Positions 6,921 to 14,882 of a stretch of 50,671 nucleotides of DNA are shown here, one piece after another. The notes under the pieces are model-generated. The model saw only the letters and a list, made by a program, of their open reading frames with translations, was not told the origin of the DNA and did not search any database. A program made the translations under genes and the position numbers. The first letter of the stretch is position 1; the number at the start of each line of letters is the position of its first letter. Source of the stretch: a virus; IMG/VR virus record IMGVR_UViG_3300017917_003276, positions 1 to 50,671 of that record; one strand, 5' to 3'.

Positions 6921-8936
6921 ATGTTAAACAAAAAAAATGTTTATCTGTGGAGCAAAAACATGAATAGTGGAAGTCTAATTCCACTATTATGGTTTAGTGC
7001 CAAAACTTACTACGAAGAAAATGGATCAAATGTTGAGCAGTGGGCCTGGCAGGATCCGTTTATTCATGATCGATCAATTGAAGATATTCTTAATTATCTA
7101 ACTCTGTATCCTCCTACAATATTTGGTCTAAGTGTTTATGTTTGGAGTTATGAACTCGCCGATCAGTTAGCCAAAGAAATAAGATCACGATGGCCCAAAT
7201 GTTTAATTATATACGGTGGACCTCAAAATGACATCAAATATTCAGAAGATTTTTTTATCAAAAAGCCCTGGGTTGATCTTGTAGTACCTAGCGATGTATA
7301 CGGGGAACCAATATTAACTTATATACTTGACAACTACGACAATTTAAAACACCACCAAATACCAGAAGTATACTATCAACGCAGTGGCATTAAATTTAGA
7401 AGCAAACATGAATTAAAAAAAAGAGACTTTGTTTGGCCAAAAAATATATTTGCTCAGCAAAAAGAATATCTCAATTTTGAAAGAAAAGATAGTTGGGCTA
7501 TATACGAAACCACTCGAGGATGTCCGTATCGATGTATCTATTGTGACTGGGGTGGCGGAACTTATACTAAAGTAATTAAAAAACCTATAGAAACCATACG
7601 AAGTGAGTTAGAATCTTTGGCCGCAGCCAAAATTGAATTTCTAATAATTGCAGATGCTAACTTTGGTATCTACAAAGAAGATCTAGACATTATTGAATAT
7701 ATCATCGAACTAAAAAACAAATATGGTTATCCTTTAACTGTTAATATTGAAAACGCTAAAAATAATCTAGATCGTGTTATAAAGATACAAAAATTGATGA
7801 TTAAAAATCAATTGAGTTCATTTTATAAAATTAGTGTTCAAAGTCCTGATGATGTTGTAAAGGCCAATATTGATCGAGTTGATATCCCTTTTGAAAAATA
7901 TATAGATGCTATCCGAGAGTTAAAAACGGAATTCAATGCCCCTGTATGGTTTGAAACTATTTTAGGTCTCCCCGGAGACAATTATGAATCAACTTTAGAA
8001 ACTATTAATTTAGTTTATGCGCATGATGTTGATAGTTTTAGATCTAGTATTTGGATGTTGCTACCCGAAGCGCCGGCCTTTGACCCTGCTGTGCGTAGTA
8101 AATTTAAGATAGAAACCAAAAGGTTTGAGTTATCAACACACCCGTTTCAATGGAAACCCGATCATACTCCGGATCCTGGTGTACAGGCTATAAGCAGTCT
8201 AACTATGATAAGTGAAAATGTAATCGGAACTTACAGTTACTCTAGCCTAGAATGGGTTGATATGGTAGCGGTAAGTATGCTAGCAGGGATCAGCAAAACT
8301 CTGGGAATTGATCTGCTGGTAAAATATTTACAAAACGAACTTAACGTATCTGCAGGTACTTTTTATGATCAGGTTTATAGAAATATTATTATACCAGGAA
8401 AATTTAATTCCCCTGAATTGAATCAAAAATTTTTAGAAATACCAAAACAATTAAAAGCGATAATTTCAGAAGATAAGATTCATAGATTAGAATTTGACAT
8501 TGACCCCCGTTTTCCCCTTAATTTGTCTATCTATGTCTATGTTGCATTTGTAATAATGCTATACCCTAAATCGTTCTTTGAATCAGTTACTGAGTATTTT
8601 TCCAAAAGCCTCAATGATGAAAAATTAAAAGACCTTGGCCAATATCTTGCCAATATAATGATAGATATGGACTACAATCCCGTGACCAAAAGAGTTTTTG
8701 AAACAAAATTTAATTGGTATGGTTATTTTAATCTAAATAAACCATTAACAAGTGGTAGATATGAGTATAAAATATTAGATGAGCAACTAAAATTTAAGTC
8801 TTCTTCGTTATTTGAACATTCAGACTACCCAGAAAAAACAGATAGATACGAAAAAATGAAACAATTTTTTTATCACAGAGCAAGCAATACATCAAGAAAA
8901 AAATATGCTCAACACATTGTTGAAGGTAAATTATGA
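6921..8936 (+). CDS. B12-binding-type radical SAM protein
   Basis: This 671-residue protein has an N-terminal region (about 1-150) resembling the cobalamin-binding domain of class B radical SAM enzymes: SGSLIPLLWFSAKTYYEENG, then FGLSVYVWSYELADQLA, then CLIIYGGPQ. A radical SAM core follows, with the cluster motif C201-x3-C205-x2-C208 in TTRGCPYRCIYCDW and an ETILGLPGDNYEST motif. The C-terminal 250 residues are unassigned. Such enzymes often methylate unreactive carbons or rearrange substrates. The gene looks distinctly AT-richer than its neighbours and has no clear ribosome-binding site, suggesting later acquisition. Its stop overlaps the queE ATG (ATGA), so a role in modifying the 7-deazaguanine base or its DNA is a reasonable guess. 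Confidence 0.82.
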   Translation: MLNKKNVYLWSKNMNSGSLIPLLWFSAKTYYEENGSNVEQWAWQDPFIHDRSIEDILNYLTLYPPTIFGLSVYVWSYELADQLAKEIRSRWPKCLIIYGGPQNDIKYSEDFFIKKPWVDLVVPSDVYGEPILTYILDNYDNLKHHQIPEVYYQRSGIKFRSKHELKKRDFVWPKNIFAQQKEYLNFERKDSWAIYETTRGCPYRCIYCDWGGGTYTKVIKKPIETIRSELESLAAAKIEFLIIADANFGIYKEDLDIIEYIIELKNKYGYPLTVNIENAKNNLDRVIKIQKLMIKNQLSSFYKISVQSPDDVVKANIDRVDIPFEKYIDAIRELKTEFNAPVWFETILGLPGDNYESTLETINLVYAHDVDSFRSSIWMLLPEAPAFDPAVRSKFKIETKRFELSTHPFQWKPDHTPDPGVQAISSLTMISENVIGTYSYSSLEWVDMVAVSMLAGISKTLGIDLLVKYLQNELNVSAGTFYDQVYRNIIIPGKFNSPELNQKFLEIPKQLKAIISEDKIHRLEFDIDPRFPLNLSIYVYVAFVIMLYPKSFFESVTEYFSKSLNDEKLKDLGQYLANIMIDMDYNPVTKRVFETKFNWYGYFNLNKPLTSGRYEYKILDEQLKFKSSSLFEHSDYPEKTDRYEKMKQFFYHRASNTSRKKYAQHIVEGKL

Positions 8937-9796
8937 AAATCAAAGTCAGTGAAATCTTTTATTCAGCACAGGGCGAAGGTCGTTTTGTAGGCGTTCCCAG
9001 CGTGTTCCTTCGTACTTTTGGCTGCAATTTTACCTGTGGCGGGTTTGGTATGCCGCGCGGCGAGATGAGCAAGGAACGCGACCGGGTCGCCATTAAAGTT
9101 GACGACTTTAAGCGTTACGAAGATCTACCTCTGGTCAATACTGGCTGCGATAGTTATGCAAGTTGGGATCCTAAGTTCAAACATTTGAGTCCAAATTATA
9201 CTACGGAAGAAGTTATTGAGCGCATGCTAGCGTTAACTCCTAACAAGTCTTGGATGCAAGACAACGGCAACGATGTGCATCTTGTGATCACCGGCGGTGA
9301 ACCCTTACTGGGTTGGCAAAAGGTATATCCAGATCTCCTGGAAGCCATTAGTATGCGAGATCTCAAAAATCTAACATTTGAAACCAACGGTACACAAGAA
9401 CTACACAAAGACTTCAAGGACTATCTCAAGCACTGGCGTGGTCCTGATTGGATGGATCGTGATATCACGTTCAGTGTCAGTGCAAAACTTTCAGCCTCGG
9501 GGGAAAAATGGTCAGACGCTATCAAACCAACAATAGTTGCAGAATACGCAGAATATGGTTTTACATATCTCAAATTTGTCGTAGAAAAAGCCATTGATTT
9601 TGATGAAGTAGACCAAGCAGTCAAAGAATACCGTAGCGCAGGATTCCACGGCGTGGTCTATATCATGCCCGTGGGCGGAGTAGTTTCAGTATATGACGGC
9701 AATAAATTTAATGTTGCTGATGAAGCAATCAAACGTGGTTACTACTATAGTCCAAGGTTGCATGTTGATCTTTGGGGTAATAGTTGGGGCAAGTAA
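8933..9796 (+). CDS. queE: 7-carboxy-7-deazaguanine synthase-like radical SAM protein
   Basis: QueE makes the 7-carboxy-7-deazaguanine ring from carboxytetrahydropterin. The 287-residue protein starts with the family signature SEIFYSAQGEGRFVGVPSVF (residues 6-25) and has ITGGEPLL and FETNGTQ. The cluster motif is unusual: GC31NFTC35GGF38 lacks the third Cys of CxxxCxxC, and the next Cys is C72 in NTGCDSYASW after an insert, which may supply the third ligand. I recall this insert form from other T4-like phage proteins annotated as QueE or organic radical activating enzymes. Starts at an ATG overlapping the radical SAM gene upstream, and is followed by a TAATG overlap. Confidence 0.88.
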   Translation: MKIKVSEIFYSAQGEGRFVGVPSVFLRTFGCNFTCGGFGMPRGEMSKERDRVAIKVDDFKRYEDLPLVNTGCDSYASWDPKFKHLSPNYTTEEVIERMLALTPNKSWMQDNGNDVHLVITGGEPLLGWQKVYPDLLEAISMRDLKNLTFETNGTQELHKDFKDYLKHWRGPDWMDRDITFSVSAKLSASGEKWSDAIKPTIVAEYAEYGFTYLKFVVEKAIDFDEVDQAVKEYRSAGFHGVVYIMPVGGVVSVYDGNKFNVADEAIKRGYYYSPRLHVDLWGNSWGK

Positions 9797-10017
9797 TGAA
9801 GACCATCGTGCATGTCAATCAACACGTGATACGTAAGAATACCAAAACCGGCGAACGTAACCCTGTGCTCACGGTCAAGACTAGTAAAACCAATACCTAT
9901 GCACACGAGGTCAAAATTGAAGGGCCTTGTGTGATAAAATACTCACCAGACAATCCTCTGAATTGCGGTGCAAGAGTTTGGATAGAAACAGAAAATGAAG
10001 TTGTAATTTTACGTTAA
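9796..10017 (+). CDS. Small conserved phage protein
   Basis: This 73-residue, beta-rich, basic protein (for example HVNQHVIRKNTKTGERNPVL) has no assigned function. The ATG at 9796 overlaps the queE stop, and its end is 7 bases from metK, with AAGGA at 10016-10020 serving metK. Its position between queE and metK is all that hints at a role. Confidence 0.7.
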   Translation: MKTIVHVNQHVIRKNTKTGERNPVLTVKTSKTNTYAHEVKIEGPCVIKYSPDNPLNCGARVWIETENEVVILR

Positions 10018-10024
10018 GGATCAT

Positions 10025-11119
10025 ATGAGTTATTTGTTTACATCAGAATCAGTCAGTGAAGGACACCCAGATAAGGTAGCAGATGCTATCAGTGATAGTG
10101 TTTTAGATCTAATGATGCGAGAGCAGAACACTGCTAATCGCTGCGCATGCGAAACTCTAGTAACTACGAACCGTGTGGTTTTGGCAGGAGAGTACAAAGG
10201 TATACTGCATCCAGAAGAAGTTGAAAGCAGTGTTCGCAGAGTGATTCGCAGTATTGGTTATGAACAATCAGGTTTCGATTGGCGTACTGTAGAAATTACC
10301 AACCTCATGCATGGACAAAGTGCAGACATTGCACTAGGTACCGATACTTTTGGTGCTGGTGACCAAGGACTGATGTTTGGTTATGCCTGCAACGAAACTG
10401 CAGATTACATGCCCAGTGCCATCTACTGGAGTCATAGAATCGTAGAAACTCTAGCACGCCTTCGCAAAAATAATTCTATGATTTGGTTGGGTCCCGACGC
10501 AAAGAGTCAAGTGACGTTTGAATACAACGAAGACAACCAGCCTATCAGAATCTCTAAAGTAGTCTGTAGCACTCAACATGATGAAGACGTAGACATTGAA
10601 CATGTTCGACAAACAGTTGAGAGTGTGATCAGAGCAATTCTGCCAAAGCAGTATATTGATAATGATACTCAATTTTATATTAACCCCACTGGACGATTTG
10701 TCGTTGGCGGACCCGATGGGGATACCGGACTGACCGGACGTAAGATTATTGTGGATACCTACGGTGGATATAGTCCACATGGCGGTGGTGCCTTTAGTGG
10801 CAAGGATCCCACTAAGGTAGACCGTTCAGCAGCCTATATGATGCGTTGGATTGCTAAGAATATTGTATCCGCAGGTCGTGCTGATTGGGCAACCTGTCAA
10901 ATCAGTTATGCCATCGGTGTAAAAGAACCTATGAGTTTTTATATTGAAAGCAACGGCGACAGTCGAGAGTTGACTCGTTGGGTACAAGATAATGTTGACC
11001 TTACCCCTCTAGGAATTATAAATAGATTTGACTTGTTTAGACCTATCTATAGTGAAACTACCAACTATGGACATTTTGGTAAGCCTAACTTACCATGGGA
11101 ACAGGTAGATCTATTTTAA
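10025..11119 (+). CDS. metK: S-adenosylmethionine synthetase
   Basis: MetK makes SAM from methionine and ATP. The 364-residue protein has all main motifs: SESVSEGHPDKVADAISD (N-terminal ATP site), GAGDQGLMFGYA, the GGGAFSGKDPTKVDRS loop and FVVGGPDGDTGLTGRKI. It is slightly shorter than bacterial MetK (about 384). A phage copy is unusual. With eight radical SAM proteins encoded in this window, its likely value is to raise the SAM supply for them, though SAM-dependent methylation is also possible. Its ribosome-binding site AAGGA lies just upstream. Confidence 0.96.
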   Translation: MSYLFTSESVSEGHPDKVADAISDSVLDLMMREQNTANRCACETLVTTNRVVLAGEYKGILHPEEVESSVRRVIRSIGYEQSGFDWRTVEITNLMHGQSADIALGTDTFGAGDQGLMFGYACNETADYMPSAIYWSHRIVETLARLRKNNSMIWLGPDAKSQVTFEYNEDNQPIRISKVVCSTQHDEDVDIEHVRQTVESVIRAILPKQYIDNDTQFYINPTGRFVVGGPDGDTGLTGRKIIVDTYGGYSPHGGGAFSGKDPTKVDRSAAYMMRWIAKNIVSAGRADWATCQISYAIGVKEPMSFYIESNGDSRELTRWVQDNVDLTPLGIINRFDLFRPIYSETTNYGHFGKPNLPWEQVDLF

Positions 11120-11132
11120 TAGGAATCTTTCA

Positions 11133-11525
11133 ATGTTTGATAAATTCATCAAAAAACTTACCAAATCTTCTACTGTAGAAGAAACTCCAAAGCCTAAATC
11201 TACACCTAAGCCAAAAAAACTATCCCCCAAAGATCAGGCCACACAAGAAGGCAAACCGTGGGTTCAGGTTCTCAATGTAGAATTAGACCCAGACAATCCA
11301 GGCGCAGGTGCATTTGAACTTGATTGGAATGATAAATTTGTAGCCAATCTTGTTCGTGCAGGCTACAAGGGCAAAAACGATCAAGACATAGTTGACAACT
11401 GGTTTCAAGATGTCTGTCGCCACGTGGTATTAGAAACCTATCAACAAGAACAGGCAGATCCTGATAAACGTTCTCAGACTATACAGCGCCGCGACCTAGG
11501 TGATGGCCGCAGTGAATTTAGTTGA
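11133..11525 (+). CDS. Conserved T4-like phage protein of unknown function
   Basis: This 130-residue protein has a basic Pro/Lys-rich N-terminal linker (about residues 8-36, PKPKSTPKPKK) and a globular part with KPWVQVLNVELDPDNPGAG, AFELDWNDKFVANLVRAGY and IVDNWFQDVCRHV. I recall this family from cyanophages, without known function. The gene starts 13 bases after metK, with AGGA upstream, and is followed by the exonuclease promoter. Confidence 0.75.
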   Translation: MFDKFIKKLTKSSTVEETPKPKSTPKPKKLSPKDQATQEGKPWVQVLNVELDPDNPGAGAFELDWNDKFVANLVRAGYKGKNDQDIVDNWFQDVCRHVVLETYQQEQADPDKRSQTIQRRDLGDGRSEFS

Positions 11526-11550
11526 CAGATCTTTATAAAGAAGATATAAT
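11522..11550 (+). promoter_or_regulatory. Sigma70-type promoter of the exonuclease gene
   Basis: Perfect TTGACA (11522-11527), a 17-base spacer and perfect TATAAT (11545-11550). The predicted start of transcription falls on or next to the ATG at 11557, implying a leaderless mRNA. Confidence 0.88.
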
Positions 11551-11556
11551 ACTGAT

Positions 11557-12549
11557 ATGAGATATCTTCTTGTAGACACTGCAAATACTTTCTTCCGTGC
11601 TCGTCACTCGGCGCATCGTCAAAGCGATACCTGGGACAAACTAGGTTTTGCCATACACGTGACCATGGCCAGCATTAACAAGTGCTGGCGAGATCAAAAG
11701 GCAGATCATGTTATCTTCTGCTTAGAAGGACGCAGTTGGCGCAAGGACTTCTACGAACCCTACAAGAAGAATCGTGCAGTAGCACGTGCTGCACTGACGG
11801 ACGCGGAAGCGGAAGAAGATCGCTTGTTCTGGGAAACCTTTGACAACCTTAAGACGTTCATTGCAGAAAAGACTAATTGTACTGTGCTGCAACATCCAGA
11901 ACTAGAAGCAGATGATCTTATTGCAGGCTTCATTGCTGCACATCCAAATGACCATCATACCATTGTCAGTAGCGACACTGACTTCCATCAACTGTTGGCT
12001 ACTAATGTAAATCAATACAATGGTGTTGCAGATGAACTGCATACCATTGAAGGCATCTTTGACAAAAAAGGCAACCCTGTTATTGATAAGAAGACCAAGG
12101 AGCCAAAGAAGATTCCTAATCCTAAGTTTATCCTGTTTGAAAAGTGCATGCGTGGTGACCCCACTGACAATGTCTTTTCAGCATATCCAGGTGTGCGTAG
12201 TAAAGGCAGTAAGAATAAAGTTGGACTTGAAGAAGCCTTTGCGGACAAGGACAAGCGTGGTTATGCTTGGAATAATCTAATGCTGCAACGCTGGACTGAC
12301 CACAATGGCGTTGAACATCGTGTACTAGACGACTACGAGCGCAATCGCACACTAGTTGACCTTACCGCACAGCCTGACAATATTAAAGTAAAAATCACAG
12401 AGACTATTGCTGCAGCAACCAAGGCTAAGAATTCACCTATGGTGGGTGCTCAGTTTCTTAAATTCTGCGGCAAGTATGAACTAGTAAAACTCAGCGAAAA
12501 CGCTACTAGCATTGCCGATTGGCTCTGTGCTGGGTACCCATCATCTTAA
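11557..12549 (+). CDS. 5'-3' exonuclease / flap-type RNase H (T4 Rnh-like)
   Basis: The 330-residue protein belongs to the PIN/FEN 5'-nuclease superfamily, which removes RNA primers and flaps in replication. Visible landmarks are the N-terminal YLLVDTANTFFRARH with the first acidic residue, HVIFCLEGRSWRKDFYEPYK, the acidic LEADDLIAGF site (about 112-121), VSSDTDFHQLL (about 134-144) and MRGDPTDNVFSAYPGV with further metal-binding acids. A helix-hairpin-helix-like part follows. There is no ribosome-binding site; the promoter sits 6 bases before the ATG. Confidence 0.9.
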   Translation: MRYLLVDTANTFFRARHSAHRQSDTWDKLGFAIHVTMASINKCWRDQKADHVIFCLEGRSWRKDFYEPYKKNRAVARAALTDAEAEEDRLFWETFDNLKTFIAEKTNCTVLQHPELEADDLIAGFIAAHPNDHHTIVSSDTDFHQLLATNVNQYNGVADELHTIEGIFDKKGNPVIDKKTKEPKKIPNPKFILFEKCMRGDPTDNVFSAYPGVRSKGSKNKVGLEEAFADKDKRGYAWNNLMLQRWTDHNGVEHRVLDDYERNRTLVDLTAQPDNIKVKITETIAAATKAKNSPMVGAQFLKFCGKYELVKLSENATSIADWLCAGYPSS

Positions 12550-12560
12550 GGAAAAATAAC

Positions 12561-13085
12561 ATGGCAAAGTATATTTCAACAAAAACTTATGGTAACGACC
12601 GTGGACTGAGTTGTTGTTTCAGACAATGGCGTTCAACTCATAGTCATTGCTCACTACTACACGGATACTCAATCGGTATCAAATTGATTTTTGAAAGTGA
12701 GACACTGGATGACCGTAACTGGGTTATGGATTTTGGCGGCCTTAAAGCCTTTAAGGAATGGGCAGAATGGCAATTTGACCACACACTAGTAGTTGCACAA
12801 GATGATCCACATCTTGATAAGTTTATTGAACTTGCCAAGTTAGGCCGGCAAGACCAAGGTGGCATTTGTGACCTACGCATTGTTGCTGCTGTGGGCTGCG
12901 AAAAGTTTGCTGAACTAGCATATCGTACTATGAATGAGATTCTAGAGGCGTTTCAAGAAGGACGCGGTTGGACGCATCCCAGAGGACAAGTGTTTGAAGC
13001 GAGATATCCTGTAGGACAAGGTGTTTGGCTGCGTAGCGTAGAGGTATTTGAACACGCCGGTAATAGTGCAATTTATGAGGGATAA
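12561..13085 (+). CDS. queD: 6-carboxytetrahydropterin synthase-like (QueD/PTPS)
   Basis: QueD converts dihydroneopterin triphosphate to carboxytetrahydropterin, the substrate of QueE. The 174-residue protein shows RQWRSTHSHCSLLHGYSIGI, in which C and H fit the catalytic Cys and zinc His of CxxxHGH; the second His of HGH is Tyr here, and the nearby HSH may supply the missing ligand. I recall this HSHC...LHGY form in a subfamily of phage proteins. WVMDFGGLKAFKEW and FDHTLVVAQDDPH match the DFxxLK and LDH motifs, and a late VEVFEHAGNSAIY the glutamate motif. AAGGA at 12548-12552 sets the start. Confidence 0.88.
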   Translation: MAKYISTKTYGNDRGLSCCFRQWRSTHSHCSLLHGYSIGIKLIFESETLDDRNWVMDFGGLKAFKEWAEWQFDHTLVVAQDDPHLDKFIELAKLGRQDQGGICDLRIVAAVGCEKFAELAYRTMNEILEAFQEGRGWTHPRGQVFEARYPVGQGVWLRSVEVFEHAGNSAIYEG

Positions 13086-13086
13086 T

Positions 13087-13593
13087 ATGTCTCTTTTGGC
13101 CAAAAGCATTGTCAAAAACAAGTGTTGGATAGTTGAAAAGGATGGCCTTAAGGTTGGTATGATTATGATCAACCCAGACGGAGTTGTTTATCAACATAAC
13201 CAGACTCGTGAGCACTTTGCTAGCCTTAAACTGCTGAGTGATCGCTATAATATTCTTGTTGAAAAACATCCGCCCAAAAAACCCATTGCTCAGCCCTACG
13301 AAGTCTATGGATTCCCCTGCGAATATCGTCCCCATAATGTTTTATGGGACGTTCGTCATCGACTGCCTATCTTTACTAAAACCAGCAAAAGTAAAAGTTT
13401 TTTCTGTGCTGGATATTATATTGTAAAATTTAACAATGGTTGGGTTAAATCATATTGTCCTAAACTTATTACACTTAATCGTTATCCCTATGCTGGCCCT
13501 TACGACACTCAAGAGGAAATGCAGGAACGTTTAAGAATCGCCAACGGAGCACTGCATGGAACATCAATTAAGCCTGCATCTGAGGAAATTTAA
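13087..13593 (+). CDS. Conserved phage protein of unknown function
   Basis: This 168-residue soluble protein (MSLLAKSIVKNKCWIVEKDG...) has no recognised catalytic motif. I prefer ATG 13087 with GAGG at 13077-13080 over the earlier in-frame ATG at 13048, which lies inside queD. The 3' end overlaps the next gene by 38 bases. Confidence 0.75.
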   Translation: MSLLAKSIVKNKCWIVEKDGLKVGMIMINPDGVVYQHNQTREHFASLKLLSDRYNILVEKHPPKKPIAQPYEVYGFPCEYRPHNVLWDVRHRLPIFTKTSKSKSFFCAGYYIVKFNNGWVKSYCPKLITLNRYPYAGPYDTQEEMQERLRIANGALHGTSIKPASEEI

Positions 13594-13774
13594 CGATAAA
13601 ATCAAAGTTCTTAATCAGACAAATGCACGTGAACTAGTGCTGTCAGCAGCCGAAGCGCGACAACTGCAAGCAGACATCTTTGATCTTTTGACTCAAATTC
13701 AAAATCTTGCAGAAGTCAAAAATCAAACAGAAAATGAAGTAATACAGGTGCAGGTCAAAGGTGCAGGATTTTAG
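13556..13774 (+). CDS. Small helical conserved phage protein
   Basis: This 72-residue protein is probably all helix for its first 60 residues (HLRKFNDKIKVLNQTNAREL, AAEARQLQADIFDLLTQIQN). Similar small proteins occur in T4-like cyanophages as I recall. It starts inside the preceding gene (38-base overlap), implying translational coupling. Function unknown. Confidence 0.7.
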   Translation: MEHQLSLHLRKFNDKIKVLNQTNARELVLSAAEARQLQADIFDLLTQIQNLAEVKNQTENEVIQVQVKGAGF

Positions 13775-13777
13775 TTA

Positions 13778-13791
13778 AGTTAATATTAACT
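13778..13791. promoter_or_regulatory. 14-base perfect palindrome, possible operator
   Basis: AGTTAATATTAACT reads the same on both strands. It lies between two genes, 15 bases ahead of a late-promoter-like motif. AT-rich palindromes also arise by chance. Confidence 0.3.
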
Positions 13792-13805
13792 ACGCACTTT
13801 ATTGG

Positions 13806-13813
13806 CATAAATA
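13806..13813 (+). promoter_or_regulatory. Possible T4-type late promoter
   Basis: CATAAATA fits the NATAAATA late-promoter motif of T4-like phages and lies 20 bases before the ATG at 13834, in one of the few short intergenic gaps. Confidence 0.45.
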
Positions 13814-13833
13814 TATGTGGAGAACAATAGATT

Positions 13834-14121
13834 ATGTCAAGACCCAAACCAACAGTGCTCTTAGAGCACGTTAATAAGACCACCTATAAAAGTGACCAAA
13901 TACTCAGTAGTGAGGGCATTTGGGCAGTTTTCTTTGACAACGAACCCATCAATCTCAAAACACAAAATATTCTTGTGGCCTATCCTGGCCCCAAATACAA
14001 AAAAGTTAGTTTTTCAAACCCGGGGCATGCGGTTAACCTAGCCAAAAAACTCAATAACCTATTCAAAACTGACAAATTTTCAGTGGTGCTACTGCGCCAA
14101 GGCGAGCAGATTTATCCTTAA
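13834..14121 (+). CDS. Conserved phage protein of unknown function
   Basis: This is a 95-residue basic protein (ending KFSVVLLRQGEQIYP) without recognised motifs. GGAG (13819-13822) lies about 11 bases upstream of the ATG, with a possible late promoter further up. The next gene starts 2 bases after its stop, and both proteins begin MSRP. Confidence 0.7.
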   Translation: MSRPKPTVLLEHVNKTTYKSDQILSSEGIWAVFFDNEPINLKTQNILVAYPGPKYKKVSFSNPGHAVNLAKKLNNLFKTDKFSVVLLRQGEQIYP

Positions 14122-14123
14122 AA

Positions 14124-14519
14124 ATGTCACGCCCTGCTGAATGTCTACAGAATTTTTGGCAGAACGAATTTCAAAAACACAGCCTGATACCATTCGATAG
14201 TTCAAAAAATAATGGTAGCCTAGTTTATTTTGATTTGACCAATCCTCAGTTTTGGTGGCACAATCCCACCAATTATAATAGTCTAAGATTAACCAAAGAT
14301 GCATTTTTCATCTTGAATAAAACCTCTACTGTACCAAAGTGGAAGATTAAAATTACCGAAGCAATAAAACCCAAAAACTTTGTACAACTAGAACGGCATT
14401 TTAAGAGTCCTTACTTTTTGCAAACCATGACAGTCATCCATGTATTTGGCGAAAGTGATGCCAGCATGTTGGCCTTACATGGCGGCGACCTTCAACAGTA
14501 TCTCAACAATCACGATTAG
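14124..14519 (+). CDS. Hypothetical protein
   Basis: This 131-residue protein is rich in Trp, Phe and Asn in its first half (FWWHNPTNYNSLRL). No motif is recognised. It probably shares a transcript with the preceding gene. Its stop codon is immediately adjacent to the first copy of the duplicated promoter cassette, which suggests the unit ends here. Confidence 0.65.
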   Translation: MSRPAECLQNFWQNEFQKHSLIPFDSSKNNGSLVYFDLTNPQFWWHNPTNYNSLRLTKDAFFILNKTSTVPKWKIKITEAIKPKNFVQLERHFKSPYFLQTMTVIHVFGESDASMLALHGGDLQQYLNNHD

Positions 14520-14590
14520 ATTTTGGTTGACCTTTTGGTTACGTGGCCTTATAATAGCATCATAACGTAACAGAACAGGAGCAAGACATG
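14519..14590 (+). repeat. Promoter/leader cassette, copy 1
   Basis: This is a 72-base stretch ending in a start codon. It contains TTGACC (14527-14532), a 17-base spacer, TATAAT (14550-14555), a 5' leader and AGGAG (14577-14581). It repeats at 14811-14882 with identical length; only the promoter spacer, the last -35 base and one leader base differ. Confidence 0.88.
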
Positions 14591-14812
14591 CACACCGAAC
14601 AAATTCTTCGTTTCCGTGTTTATCGTATTTGGAACATTCCTGAGCGTCCGGAACTGCACGGCCAGAGTCAACTTGTTTATTCTTCTGCAGATCTGGGAAA
14701 CGCTGAAGAACACCGTCTGTGGATGGAAGAAACCTGGGGCACCAATGACCGTTTCATTGTTGAAGACAGCGGCAAGGAAGTTACCACTGTTGAAGTTGCT
14801 GATTGGTTCTGA
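14588..14812 (+). CDS. Small protein of unknown function
   Basis: This 74-residue acidic protein (ILRFRVYRIWNIPERPEL... ending VADWF) has no recognised motif. It is led by a strong sigma70-type promoter and an AGGAG ribosome-binding site shared in sequence with the next gene, so it is probably expressed early and at a high level. Base composition is GC-richer than the modification genes to either side. Confidence 0.72.
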   Translation: MHTEQILRFRVYRIWNIPERPELHGQSQLVYSSADLGNAEEHRLWMEETWGTNDRFIVEDSGKEVTTVEVADWF

Positions 14813-14882
14813 TTTTGGTTGACAACCAGCGTCTCTGATTGTATAATAGCATCATAACGTAACAGCACAGGAGCAAGACATG
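14811..14882 (+). repeat. Promoter/leader cassette, copy 2
   Basis: It contains perfect TTGACA (14819-14824), a 17-base spacer, perfect TATAAT (14842-14847), the same leader as copy 1 and AGGAG (14869-14873), ending in the ATG at 14880. Confidence 0.9.

Noticed and set aside
11017-11024. TATAAATA, a perfect T4 late-promoter core
   Set aside because: It is inside metK, 109 bases before the next gene; an 8-base AT-rich motif is expected by chance in 50 kb.
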